Below are positions 46,921 to 60,659 of a DNA stretch of 64,000 nucleotides, piece by piece (positions within the stretch are counted from its first letter, which is position 1; every line of letters starts with the position of its first letter). This DNA comes from Stratiolaelaps scimitus (taxonomy: Eukaryota; Arthropoda; Arachnida; Mesostigmata; Laelapidae). The stretch is from assembly GCA_019614645.1 (NCBI GenBank), contig JABWDB010000036.1:930001-994000 (forward strand), read 5' to 3'. Under the pieces are notes generated by a model. The model ran no database searches, was not told the DNA's origin, and was given only the letters and a program-made list of their open reading frames with translations. A program made the translations under genes and the position numbers.

Positions 46921-49879
46921 CTTGATTACTCATTACTTTAATTAAAGTGGCCTAAAGTGCACTCCGAGACGGGAGAAACTGAAAGGAATGACGACACATT
47001 AACCCACACATTAAACACATCCTGTCTGACAGCTCTGCCGTTGTCTGAACGAACCACCAATGCGATCCAACCCGATCCGAGCTGATCTGTTTCAGTGTTA
47101 TTTACCTCTTTCCTTTCTCGCTATTTTTCTCGATTAGATATTGCCAGCGGTAGCAGCATCCGCCGCCGCCGCCGCTTCGGTTCTCATCTTCGTTGACGTT
47201 GTTACTGCTGGCCGCAGCAGAGTTCTTGCTCCGCGCCCGCTCGCCCCCACAATGTCTCAATATCTCTCTCTATCTTGTTCTCATCGGAGCCGTCGTCCAG
47301 GCAGCGTTGGCCCCTACCTCGATATACCCCGCTTGCGCTCCGTTGCAGCAGTCGGAACCATTGTCCACGGCCTTTGTCAGTTCTCTCTCACTCTCCTGTT
47401 TCGCGTCCCGGGATCGACAACGCATAGTACCCGCGCTCTCTCATACCTATTCTCCTTACGTCCTCCCTATTCCTCTATAGAGCAGTAGCAGCAGCAGCGG
47501 CAGCAGCCCCAAGGGGTCACACCTCAACCTCTTCGTGACATGTGCGCGGTGGTCGGTTATTCCCCGTTTTTCTCATCGTGAATAAAACACCGCGCCTGCA
47601 GCAGCAGCAGCCAGCACCTTGTTCACCTCCTCTTACTCTGTGCACTGTTCTCCCCTCTACCCCGGACCCTGTCGTCGTCATCGAGCTGTGTCGACCTGCC
47701 CTTCGTAACCAGTCTCGCCTACACGATCTCCTCGCAATCTCGTAGGGTGCTTCGAAACCTCGACACTGCCGCCCCCCAACCGCGTGGCGAGTTGAGGCCC
47801 TTGCGGCGGATCCCGCCGCATGGCACCAATGGCCCTCACTTCCCCCTGGAAGCTTGAAGACTTCATCCAGTGGTCTCGTCGACAACTAATCGAGCCGCGC
47901 AGGCTCGCCACGACTACGACAGCGGCGGCGGTCGGCGGCGGCTGGCCACCTTCGTGCGCCGTTGGGTTCAGGTCATTACGAGCAGGCGCCAGTCGATTCT
48001 ACGCTGGGATAGTAGATAGTAGATAGCCAGGTGGCTAGGTAGACAAACGGACAGGCAGGTAGATAGAGACGTTCAGGAAGGGACTAGGGAAACAGCCGAG
48101 TAGTCCACCTGACCTCATAACGAGCCATTGAAGAAATCCCACCTCTCCCTAATAGGCGATAGCTGGGCCCGCAGTTGGCGATGATGGGTCAAAGGTAAGC
48201 ACATGTTGCAAATAATGAAAAGGAAACCCTGTCAGATGCCCACTCGCGAAATACAGTACATTGGCGGCTGTTGACACAAAAAGAAGCAGTTCAACTTAGA
48301 TCCGTAGTTCTTTCTCGAAAAAAAAATCACACCGTTTTCTTGAAATATATTGTCTCCCTCTCTTATTGTGTGAGATATTGCTGCGATTGGCGTTGAGTCG
48401 AAACTATGACCCTTGGTAGCCGATACCGCTCAGCTGTGATGCAATCGGATCGACGTACAACACATGATATATCATAATTTCATTGGAATCAGCTTTTTGA
48501 TAGAAACTATGGTACATAGAGTGTTTGGGTTGCGGCGACATTTGATACGAATCAAATCATATGCATACAACCGAAACGACTGTCATACAAACATGTACAT
48601 AAATATCGATAGATACATATGCACAAGATATTTGTCATATATATATATATGCAGGTACAAGCGGTTCAGTGGAGCGTGCGCCGTCGACTTGGCAATCAGG
48701 AAATCTAACAGGGACACCTATAAAGCACGGCTTTTTTTCAAGCCTTCTTTCGTTCCCTGCTACATTGGTGGCGTACGTAATGCTTAGTCCCGCCGACTCC
48801 TGAGGAGAAGAACGTCGAAAGGGGTCCCACTTAGATTGTACACACATTTTGTGTCGACGATATGAGCGACAACACCCTCATACACAGGCACCCATCGCAT
48901 AATACCCTTGCAACACGAGATCGACGGGCCGACGCAGTGTGTCGCTTGGATATTGTTTCGTGGCCATGGTCTTCTAGTTTATTATTATACCTTTATTGGA
49001 TTTCACCATAACCCAACAGGGTGGTTGTGCCATTTTCTCACATGTACATCATGGCGCGGGGCGGCCGCGGATACATAACATACTTCTCTCGGGTAGTACA
49101 GTGTGAGGGACGACTTGGACGCTCACCTAATCCTGTGGGACGATCAAGTCGTCGGCTGCAAAAACATCAGCATCGACATGCAACAAAAAACGAGGCACCA
49201 TACATAGTCGAAGCCTGCCTCCTCCGTGTTCCACCACTCAGGGTTGTGCAGATGCAACTTTCGATGAAGCAGGCGCAGTCCACCCAACCGAACTGTGTTG
49301 TAATAATAATAGTAATGGTTAACCGGTGGCTGTACCACCTCCACAGCCATCTTCATATTAATCTACAATCGGGTGAACTCGAACTAACTCGCCTTCCGTT
49401 CTTGGAGACCTTTCCCGACGTTAACATTATTCTTCATACTTCTTCATTATCAAACAGCGCTGTTAGGCGCTTGCTTGCGGATGCTAGTGTTCGAAATCGG
49501 GAGGGAACGTATGTGTCCCTCATTTGATATTATCACTTCATAATTATAATAATAGTAATAATAATGATAACAATTAATCAAATTAGCCAATTTCACACAC
49601 CAACGCATCTCGTCGTCCCGACCCTCCGTAACTCAACACACAATGCATGACTCGTACAAATGACAGCAAACAGTCTTCGGATTCCAAACTTTCATTCCAT
49701 TCAAAATTCCCTTAAGCCAGCAACCTTTCGCAGACAGGCCCCGCTCTGACAACTCGTTACCCGGTCATCTGGATCGGGACAGACAAACATGATCAGACGG
49801 ACGGACGAACGAACGCACGCTTGTATGAGGAGTACTACGACTCCGAACCTCATGTGTGAGACATGCGCCACTTTTTATA

Positions 49880-49887
<8 letters not shown>

Positions 49888-49913
<26 letters not shown>

Positions 49914-49925
49914 GGATATATATAT
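49888..49925. repeat. (TA)n microsatellite
   Basis: TA run with one GGA interruption. Confidence 0.85.
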
Positions 49926-51230
49926 AGGCGCGCCCTCAGTTCTTCTCTTCCACATCGTGTATCCCTGTCGGTCTGAACAACACTCCGTCTCTCTCTCTCT
50001 CTCTGTCATCGCGTTGTCAGTCATGTTTCGTCGGGGATAGATGGGGCTTGGCAGAGGTCGCCATCATCCAATCCTTCTATATCGTCGTCGTGGTGGTGGT
50101 GGTGGTGTGCTCGCAGTGGTCGCAGCAGGATGAGGCTCGCTAGACTTTCCCACTGTTCCCACTATGGCGCGTATCTCCAACCGAGTCCCTGTCTTCCTTC
50201 CTGCCTCGTTGCCGCCCGCCCGTCGGGGGTACGTTCTTCCACGTTTCTATAGCCTCCCCTCCCACTCACTCGTTTTACGGCGCTGTCCATTTCCATGAGT
50301 GCTGCTGCTGCTGCTGCTGCAACTACTACTACCACTATTGCTAGCTGCTGCGCCCACCATCAGCCACCACCATCCACCGACGACTACCGCTGGCACTCAG
50401 TCCAGTCCGCTCGCTCTGCCGCTGGCGGGTGGACGAGGCGCAAGTTGGGGCGCCGGGGGAGCGGCGCAGCCCGCAGAGGGATAAGGGGCTCACAGTTGGG
50501 TTCAGTCGAGTCCGTTAGGGGGGGGTGGGATTCTGCGTTCTTCGATCGAATCGACCGCCAACGGTCGGCGGACGCCGGTTGCCTCTCCTCTCTCCATCGG
50601 CTCTGCTTTCTGCCTGCCATCGGTCGACGGTATACCTCTCCCGCCACACGCTTCCCACGCTTAAACCCCCCCCTCCATCGACGACGAGGACGACAAACCC
50701 CCGATCTCAGCGCTGCACCACCGCGAACACCACTACCGCCGTCGTCCAGAAGCGAAGCTCGGCCCCGGCTCTGCTCGACTCGGCTCACAAGAGCGATGCG
50801 TGCCTCCTTGCTTGAGCCCCCCGCCCGCCAGCAGCAAGCGGCCTAGCTACCCCCGCCTCCGCCTGCGCGCCCGGCCGCCTTTCGCCTAATCGCGTTAGCT
50901 GGCCGGCGAAACCGGGGCAGCCGGTCTTCGTCAGCCAGCCCTTGGCATCAAGTTTCGCATGCGGGCCGACAGACGCCCTGCCTAAAGGAGCGATACGGCG
51001 TAACAGTAGAATTGGAGGTTGTTGAGGCAGCAATGAGAAAGGCTGCGGAAACCTATGAGCAACGGGGAGACTGAGTCTAGAGAGAAATCCCTTCAGTGTG
51101 ACGACGACGACAACGACAACGCCGGGTCGCTCACCCGCTCTCGGTCGCTCTGACTGCCGCCCTGGCACCATGGCAGAACGACAACACGATGCCAACAAAA
51201 CACGCTCGCTCAAAGAGCACTCACAGGGCC

Positions 51231-51259
51231 TATATAAGTGCTGGTGTGATGCTGTCAGC
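51231..51259 (+). promoter_or_regulatory. Candidate plus-strand core promoter
   Basis: TATATAAG within GGCCTATATAAGTGC, followed by an initiator-like TCAGC at 51255-51259, a spacing of about 26 bases. Both elements lie outside any TA microsatellite, which makes this the best promoter-like site in the right half. No downstream coding exon was recognised. Confidence 0.35.
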
Positions 51260-53351
51260 TGGCCTCTCTCTCTCTCTCTCTGTCCCCTTGTGATCGGCCT
51301 GCTTGTCTCACAGTCAACCAGTCAGCCTTGTGCCGTTGGCCTTCGGCCGTTCGTCGATCAGCTACCCCGCTCTGTGCTCGCTAGCCTCGTTGCCTCGTCG
51401 CTCTCCTTCGTCTGTTATTGTCGTCGTCGTCGACGTCCTGGAGAGGTGGATTCTAGACGGAACAAGCCTATGTACTATCTTGCCGGCCGTCGCCATTCGC
51501 AAACAAATTGCGCTTGGCCCCTCTCACTCTACAGCGAATCACTGCAGTTCCTTGTCTTCCTACCGTTGGGTCGCTTCGACCATCCCAAGACGGAATAACA
51601 CCCACCATCACCGCCACCGCCGCCAACTGGGCCAGCCGGCCTGGCGTTCCGCCGCGGCCACACCGAGATTACTCTGATCCACCGAGAATCCACCAATGAC
51701 ATCGTTCATGGCGACAGCAGAGGCGGCAACAGCGCGAACAGCCGTCTGCGTTCCAGTGGCCTGCTCTCGGCGGATTCTCAAAAACGCCTTCTTCTGGGAA
51801 GGGATGCAATCGTCGACGTCCCGCAGGGGGTGCAACGCGCGGTCGATACCGCATGTCTCTACGCGTTTCCGGAACAACACGTAGACGTTAGCCGGGGCAG
51901 AACACGATAACGATGATAACAATAATGGCAACCTGCAACAACGTCAGTCGCCGCCAACGACAGCAGTATTAACGTACATTACCTAGCGCGCAGCGGCTCC
52001 GTAATTCCGTTCACCGTTTTGAGACACACTTTTCATCTCGGTGAGAAGCGGAGCTCCGCCTTAGTTGGGAGGGCTTTCTCATCACTTGGCTAGGTTAGGG
52101 TACACGAGGCGGTCGACTTGGCTCACAACCAGTATTCACGCATACACCCGCACGCAAACAGAGTGACAGAGAGAGAGACGTCTTCTCAGCGAGCAGTTAT
52201 CCAGTGAAACGTGCCCTTACCACGATCGCTCGTACCGTTCGCCATTACAGCCCGCGACACACCGCCTGCTCTCTGTGCACCCTCTCAATTCCGGCCCACC
52301 CGCTACAAATCCCCGTTTGAACGGACACCGAGCCAGCTGCGGAAGAGTCACCTCAATACCTAGACGTTTCACTCCCGCGCAACCTCTCTCGTTTGCTCGA
52401 GCGGCTGCCGCGACCGCCACCGCCGCCGCCGCCTTCAATTGGCTTCGTTAGCAGCTGGCGCCGCCGCCGACGCAACCCGCTGACCCGTTCAATGCCTATC
52501 CCATTCTCTTCTGTTCACCGTCTGCCTGTCTGTCTTGACCCGTACAGCAGCAGCAGCAGCTTCGGCACCCGCCGTAGTCTCAAGCGAACTGGGGGTTGTC
52601 TGCTGTTTCCTCAAACAGCAACAGCGGACAACTCATTAAAAACTCATTAGCCCTCCCGCTCCTCTCTCGCTCGCTCCCCGGTGGCCCGGCGTGTTTCAGT
52701 CATCCTCTATCGCCCCGATGGTCTCTCTGCCGTCGCCCGAGAGCTGGCAGGATGGCAATGCTGCCCTGGCCTGGGTCCTGCCGGGAACTTCCGATCAGGA
52801 CCCATCGGACGTAGGCGTCGCACCTCGCCATGCGTTGATTTCTTGAGCCGGCTTTGCCAAACACCCCAAACCCTCCCCCCCCCCCGCCCAAACTACCCCG
52901 CAGCTATGTCTCGCTCCCTCCTTCGTGTAGGCATAATCCTGTATCGAACGCGACGCGTGCAATGCCTGCAACGGCTGGAGATAACAATGATCGCACCAGT
53001 GTTGACACCAATAGCAGCAGCAGCAGCAGCAACAACAACAATAACATCAACTACGGCAGAGCGAGCAGCAGTGATAGCAGCGCCAGCAGCAGCAGCAAAC
53101 TTCGCCGTAACAATAATAGCAACAGCTGAACAACAACAATGTAATTGTGCACAACAAAAGCGCTGTGTTACATTGCCTCACCTCAGATCGGCTCATCAGG
53201 ACGTCAATCGATAAAACCTTCCGATATCGTCCGTCATATTTCCGTCCCTTGCATAACGCTACACGCGGGAGTTTTCTTTTCCTGTTGATCGTCTAGCTAC
53301 TGCCGGCACAACTCTTACTAGCCGTTATTACAATTCAGATACAGACACACA

Positions 53352-53353
<2 letters not shown>

Positions 53354-53393
<40 letters not shown>
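53354..53393. repeat. (TA)n microsatellite
   Basis: Uninterrupted TA run of about 40 bases. Confidence 0.95.
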
Positions 53394-53397
<4 letters not shown>

Positions 53398-55605
53398 CCC
53401 AGTCTCAATAGCGTAGGGTACAATCGAGAATCGTCCCGTAAATACGAGCGTTGAATAGGCCCCGATACGAGACCGCACGTCGTCTAGAGACCATGTAAAC
53501 AAACAGACCAGCCAAGCAACGAACATTATTACAATGGGTCAGATGCGTCAGAGTCAGGTTAAACGAGTTTCAACAACGTGTCCCCAGCGAAAAATTCAGC
53601 GTATTGAGTAAACCAGTTTAGCTAACCGCCACTCTCACAATCTGTTACTGAATTTGCTACTGTTTGTCGACGAACGGCGCATGCCACTGAAGGACAGCTA
53701 TATATATATAAATATCCCCACTGGTTTAGTTTCTCAACGGCCACTTTTTCTTTAGATCATTAAAGCGTGTCGCCACAATCTGATATCGGACCGCGTCTTG
53801 CCCAAACGACTTGTTGTTATTACTGTTGTTGTTGTTAACGTCATTAACAATACATGAGGATTGTATTGCCGTTCGCGTCTCTGATAGCCGACAGGGGGGC
53901 CGACCTGATCGCCCGCCCGGCCTAATGTACGCCCCATGCCGAATGCGTGCTCGTGTTTTTTCTCTCTCGCTCTCTCTCTCTTTCTCTCGAGTTCCGTCGC
54001 GAGGGAACGTTTATGTATTGTGCAAGTGCCCTTTCGTCTTGTGTCGCCAATTTGAGACACGTCGGCCGACGTTCTTTGCCAGGTTAGAGAGTTCTTGGGT
54101 AACCAACCCAACTCATCCACGCACCCACTCATTCAACCCATCCACGCACCACCATCACGAAAATCCCCATCGAGTGTTCTCTCTCTCTCGCTCTCTCTCT
54201 CTCGCTCCCTCCCAGACACTGACTGTCACTTCGGCTGTCTTGGTCGTCCCTTGTCTCGGCCGCCGTCCGCAAAGCAGGTCCCGCTCTGCCGCCGCCGCCA
54301 CCGCCGTCTGCACAGCTCTTTGGCCGACGGACGGATGGACGTTCGTTCGTTCATTCGTAGAAGGCGCTGAAGAGGAGGCTGCTGCTCCTGCTGCTGGCGT
54401 TGCTATTGCCTGCCACTGGGTGTTCTCCTCTGTCGCTCAGTCTGGCTGGCCATCCCATCTTTTCCTCTTCTTCCTCGGCTCTCTCCTTCTTATTTTCTTC
54501 TGGCACTAGCTCCCTACTCCCACCACTACTACGACTGCCGTCGCCTCGCGCGTTGCCCGTCCGAAACGCCCGTTCGTCGTCGCCGCCGCCGCCGCTTCTG
54601 CTGCTGCTGCTGCCGTCGTCGTCGTCGTTGTCCTCCGTCCTGATCCTTCCCGCCGGGGCCGTCGTGTCGTTCTTCTTCTCTAGGGCCCTCTTCTCTTCTT
54701 CTCGAGGCTTCATCGTCATCCTCTTTCGCCTTCTACTTCGCCATCTCCGCTGTCTCCCCCCCCCCCCCCCTGCGTCGCCTTGAGGCCGATGGCCGTCGGT
54801 TGGTCGTCGTCGTCGTCGACCATCCAGCTCCCCCCTCGCTCTCTCTTCGTTCGCTCATTCGTTCCTTCCTTCCGTCCGTCCGTTCGTCCGTCTTCACTGG
54901 CGTACTCCGGACTTCAGCCTCCTGCTACTCCTCCTTCTCCGCCTCCTCCTCCTAGCTGGCTCCTGCCTCCACTGCTGCCGCCGCCGCTGCTGTAAGTCTC
55001 AGGCTTCAGCCTCCTGCTTCAGGCTTCCTCCTCTCAACCGAGCCATCACACAGTGGGGCTCATGGCCTGCTGCTACTGCTACCACCGCCGCCGCCGCCGC
55101 CGCTCGACAGGCTCTGCTAGAGGTCCTGCCTGGCAGAGGCTAGGCCTCCAGTCGTCCCAACCCAACGCAACCCATCCGAACCCATCCCATCTCGTCTCGT
55201 CTTCTAGCTTCTCCCCTAACTGCCTCTCCTCTGCTGTCTCTGCCTTCTTCTTCTACTTCGGCGGCGGCGGAGGCGGCGGTGCCGTCGTCGTCGTCGTCGC
55301 CCTCGAGAGCTTCTCGCGAAACACCATCTCTTTTCCCTGCTTCACCATCGCCACCCAGCAGCAGCCGCAGTACTACTAGAAGTGTGAGTGTATATATATG
55401 TGTGTGTGTGTGCCTGTGTCTATGCCAATGTGTGGCCGTATGCCTGGCCGCGTGTCTGTCCGTCTGGCCATCTCTGTGTGAGGAGTCTCTGGGAGTAGTG
55501 GTGCGATGCTGCTGCTGCTGCTGCTGGGTGGCAGTCCGGTCCGTCCCCTTTCACCCGACGTTCTTTCTCTCTTCGTATAGCTCCACTCAGAGAGTGGAGT
55601 CGGTC

Positions 55606-55635
55606 GGCCGGCCCGCCGGCCGACCGACCGACCGA
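55606..55635. repeat. CCGG/CCGA tetranucleotide array with dyad symmetry
   Basis: CGGCCGGCCCGCCGGCCG followed by ACCGACCGACCG. It is partly palindromic and strongly GC-rich. Confidence 0.8.
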
Positions 55636-58600
55636 ACCAGTCATCCAGCCACCCGAGCCGCCGAAGCAAGCAGGCAGGCAGGCCGGCAGACAGGAAGGCC
55701 ATGGGGAGCTGTGCGGCTGCTGCTGCTGCTGCTGTTAGCGGACTCGGCCAGCGTGGCCAGACAGACCAAGACGGCCGAGGCAAGTCCCAACGAGCAGAGC
55801 AGAGCACTCCCGGCACCACTCGTTCTGTCCGTCGGTGGGGATCGCTCGGTCGGGATCCTCCCGCGTTGCAGACTTTTTCTCTCTCTATACCACCCCCCAC
55901 CCCCCCGGTGCTTCGTTTCCTCTCACAGAGGTCGGCCATCGCGTTTTCTCCTAAGCTTCTCGTTCTTCGTATCGGCAAGAAGAAGAAGAAGAGGAACTGA
56001 GGCACAGCACCTCCACCACCACCACTCTGCCATACTTCCATTGGTGCTACTCGGCTAGCATGCTTGTGCAGGCATCGCTCTCGGCCCCCACTGCGGCTGC
56101 TGCCACCACCGCCGCCGCCGCCGCCGCCTTCAGTTCCCAGCAGGCAGAGGGGAACTACGGAGCGAACGGCACCACCGCCACTACTTCTTCTCAGGAGAGA
56201 TTTCCTCAGCAGCAGCGGGAACCGCAGACAGCAGCAGAACGTGGCATAGTAGCCATAGTAGCACAGCACGTCTTGCCCTTGCAGTCAGTCAGCCAACCAG
56301 CCCGGATCTCTTTTGCTGGTCCTCCACAGACCCCCACCATCATCGACCCCAACCAGAGCGGACTCTCCGCCGACGCACGGAACGAACGACCGGCGGACCG
56401 TCTTGGCGACCGACTACGTTGCTGCTGCTGCTGCTACAGTTGCAGCTGCTGCTGCTGCTGCTGTTGCGGCTATCCTGGTAAAGAAACGAACTCCCGTCAC
56501 AGGCTGCGGCTCGAGCCGCAGCAGCAGCAGAGGATCTGCCACTATTACTACTACTTGCTGTCTTACTTTACTGCTTGCCATCCTGCTGCTGCTGCTGGCT
56601 GTCGCTGTCCGGAGCCCAGTCCGGATGTGTGCGTAAGTCTGTTTCAATGTCATCTTCCATTTCTCCTTTACGCTATGTGATATGTTCTTGGGTACCCCAG
56701 ACCCTCTTTTACTGATTACACGATGAGACCCTGATGATGGCGACAACAGCAACAACAACAACGATGACGGCACTCTTCATACAACCACACACACCTAGCG
56801 ATTCACCGCGTTCGAACGAAGTTAGCTCACACGGGTAGACAGACCGAAGGTCGAGTATCGGCCAAAGGTTTAGTATTAGACAGAGATCTCGCCCACGGCC
56901 TCATCTAGTCTTCTGCTCATCGCTGATCATCTAATTGTCGCCAGAGAGCGAGAGAGAGTGCGCGCGCGTTTGCATGCAGATAGGTCCAAGCGTGTTACGA
57001 TAGTTCGGTCCATGATGGCAAACAGCACGGCATTGATTTCTATGGATAGCATTCCTACTAAATTTGATGGTATCACTTTCAAGCAAACTTATACTCATAC
57101 TTGTCCCTTGTTATCGTGCACGATGTTCGCAATCTGACACACCAATCGTCAGCCAAGTTCCGACGACCGAATGCGTATGATACTCATTTCACCTTCACCT
57201 GTAACACACTATTAATATACCACTAGGTCGTACAAGCCATCCGTTCAAACACCGGAATCCTCTGGGTCGTTGAACCCTTCGTAAAACGCTGCTGCAATAT
57301 CACACACACACACAGCATATGTTTTGTGTTGCTGTTCTCGTTGCTGTGGTTATTGTCATTTCCTTCACATTGGATCGTCATGGATTAGCTCGCTGTTCGC
57401 CCTCCACCTCTCCCCATTGCCTCTATTTAAGCGGGCCACGCTCGCGTTCATGCGAGTTTATGCCACCCAGTCCGGTCTCTATCCCTGCGGCGACAGCGGT
57501 GGTGGTTTCATGCGACAACCATCACCATCATCATCATCGACATCATTGAGTATTTTGTCGCCCCTGTCCAGGCTGCCGTTGCCACCGCCGCCAACAACTA
57601 CAACCAGACCCTTTTCATGGGCTATCTTCGATCGGCCGGTTCCGCCGTCACCGCCCCACCAGCCGTTGCTCGGGTGACGCTACCGTCGGCGTCTACCATC
57701 GTCAATCGTCGAGCGGGCGCAGCAGCAGCAGCCTTCTCCAACGCCGCTGCCGCCGCCAAGATCCCCTTTGTCGGCCACCGATTGAAGGCCCATTCTCGAC
57801 GTCGTGTCATTCCTCCCACCCGTCGCGAGCCTATTTCCTCCGCCGCTACTACAACCAACTTCTTCTACTAGAAGGCTTCCTCCTCCTCCTCCCCTTTGCC
57901 CTTGTCCCGGCCCGAGCCGTTCCCCGCTTCGTCCCCTCAGGGGCACCGCTATTGCCGCTACCGCTTTGTATCTACGGGTGGGAGCAGCCCCGCGAAACGG
58001 GAGACTGCAGCCGAGCGTTGCCCTGCCCTCATTGTCGGCATCGGAGTTCGAGCGGGAGCAGAGGACACAGAGAGAGAGAGAAAGCCGGAGGTAGGTGAGC
58101 ACTGGACTCGCTTAAAGCTTGACGCTGTTTCCAGTCGCTGCCGCTGCCCTCATCGGCCCATCTTCTCTGCGCGTGTCTATCTGTCTGTAGGTCCTTCTAT
58201 CTATCTATCTGTCTATCTATCCGCCCGCCCGCGTGTGTGTATGTGTGTGTGTGTTGTTGTGTGTGGGTGTTTGCGTCCGCCGCGCGCTATTCCCCGCTGC
58301 TGTCCTTCGTCGGCTACCCAAACTCCCTTTTTCTCTCTCTCTCTCAGCGATGACTACATTCTATCCCTTCTCCTTGCTCCATCCCCCCCCCCATCCCCGC
58401 CAGTCGTCGTTCGCCGGCAATAGCAGCAGAGCCTTAGTTCGCTCGTTCGTTCCTTCCTTCCATTCTACCCATCAACCTACCTACCTACCTATCTATCCCA
58501 CCGGCTGCGTAGTCGTCGGCTGGTGCCGTTGTCGCTCGGCACGATTCGGCGTCAACCCCCCCCCCCGCCACCGCCGCCACCATCGCCGCTGCCGCCGACT

Positions 58601-60621
58601 CTCATTCCATTCCATCCCACTCGTCCGTTTTGCCGCATGTCTGCAGCTGGGGAGCGGCGGCGACGGCGGCGCAGCAGCAAAGCGGAGTACGACGACGGCG
58701 AGGTCGGCGACAGCAGAACCGAACAGAGTCCAGCGTCGCAGGCGCAGCATCACCACCGCCACCACCACCATAGTCGTTGCTCCCTGTAGACACAAACGGG
58801 CGTCATGGTATTGGACCCCTCATTCTCCATAGAGAGACCCCTCAGCTCGCCCCCCCCCCCCCGTTAGATGTCCCTTTCCGCACTTCTGCACCCACGTCCC
58901 GACGGTTCCGACGGTGGGCGTCGTTGTCGTCGCCACCACCGTCACCGGATGGGATGCGATGCCGTCGAGGTGCTCAGGGAGAGGTTGGGGGTCCACGGAA
59001 CTGCGGGAGAGGAGGCTGCGGCGGTTAGGCACCGATCCCCGTTGGCCCGCTGGGATCTAGGACGACCGGTGTGGGGTGCCATGGCGTCTATGTCGCTCCT
59101 ATCCATGGGTGGGTGGTTGGGTGCCTGCCTGTCGGGCCATGCCTCTGCGGATACGTCGAGGAGTACAGCCCTGAAAGGTGGCTACAGTCGTTCAACGTTT
59201 GTGCCACCTATGGACGGATGGCCGGCACCGTTTGCTGCTCGCCGTATCCTCTTTCGAGCCGACTGCCTCCCGGCCTCAACGTTCAATGTGCTTCTTCAGT
59301 ACTCACTGCTGTGTCTGGGCCGTTCCATCGGAGGACAAGCAGTAACGCACGAGGCAGCAGTCGGTCTGCCTGTCCGCCCGACCGCCTGCCCGCCCGCTCG
59401 TTCGCCAGCCAGAGCACGAACGAACGAAGCAAGCAAGTATGGGGGGGGGTCGATGGTTGTGTAGGAGGTAACGAGGGGTAAGCGTACGGCGACAGACGCT
59501 GGGGCTTTAGGGGATACCGTTGCCTGTACCGGCAAACGAGTAGCGCAGCCGTCGCTGTTGTCCCATCGGGCCGATGCTGCTGCTGCTGCTGCCACTGCAG
59601 TACCACCGAGACAGACGAGCCAGCAGCAGCAGACAACAACAACAACGTCGACGACTATGTTCCGATCATGGACGAGCAGGAGGAGGAGGAACCGAAGAAG
59701 GTTGCATAGGGAGAGACTTAGCCCAGCAGCAGCAGCAGCGACACTGGTGGTGGTGCAGACGTCGTTCGAGCGGCTGCGCCAGTGGTCGGTCCATCCGCCC
59801 GATTCATGTTGTAGTCCGTTCCTCTTTTCTCTCTGGCAGCGGACGGCAGCGTCGATCTCGTCGACTCGACTCAAGTTCGGCCTGAGCCTTCAGCCTGCGC
59901 CTCCTCCTCCTCCTGCTCCTGCTGTCCTTTTCCTTCCACGGGAGAAGAGGACCACGGCGAACACCGGCGGCGAGGAGCGGCGCTCTCTGCTGTTCTCTGT
60001 TGGGCGATACTCGACTCGGCATACTCTGTGTTCTGCACGCCGTTATAACGCATGACCACCAGCAGCAGCAGCCTCCTCTTCACTCACAGGCTGTTCTCTT
60101 CAACCCCAAACCATCCTCTATCGCCCCCGGCGAAATCCCCTTACAGCCGGCGGGCTGTCGTCTCATCTCGGTCGGCCGCTGCCATCGCTATTTCCTATGG
60201 CAGCCCTACAGCAGCCACCCCGACGCGACGGCGCTCTCCGCTAACCTCCCTCACCCCCCCCCCCAGACCACCATGGACACCCCACTGGCATCACAGCGCA
60301 ACTGAGAAAAGCAGAGCACACCGTGTAGATCCACTGGCGGCCGGCCGGCCGGCCCGCTGACTGACTGAGTCGCCCGTCTGTGTTCACCGACGCCGGATGA
60401 TGGTGGTGGTGGTGGAGCCTGCAGCAGGCGCAAGAGATCGACCGACCGGGAGATCCACCAAAGGCAGACACACGCGGCGCCCACCCACCGACCCACCCAA
60501 AGGCAGCCACCTACGCTGGCGGACTGGCACGCTGGCAGGCAGGCAACAGAAAGTAGCAGCAGCAGCAGCAGCAAGAACAGGACTTTGCTGCTGTGGCTGC
60601 TGCCGGTGTGCACTGTACTAC

Positions 60622-60624
<3 letters not shown>

Positions 60625-60656
<32 letters not shown>
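60625..60656. repeat. (CT)n microsatellite
   Basis: Uninterrupted CT run of about 30 bases, one of several in the right half. Confidence 0.95.

Positions 60657-60659
<3 letters not shown>

Noticed and set aside
49021..49527. 168-codon plus-strand ORF
   Set aside because: No domain or signal; the composition is ordinary but there is no promoter, and the minus strand is also partly open.
50295..51213. Open frames of 183 (+), 134 (-) and 142 (-) codons
   Set aside because: They are alternative readings of GC-rich repeat DNA with no domain, splice chain or conserved motif. A short segment near 50985-51074 (YGVTVELEVVEAAMRKAAET) looks protein-like but is isolated.
54351..56680. Several long ORFs on both strands, the longest 297 codons (-)
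   Set aside because: Composition mirrors CT/CCG repeats; all frames are similarly long, as expected for low-stop repeat DNA.
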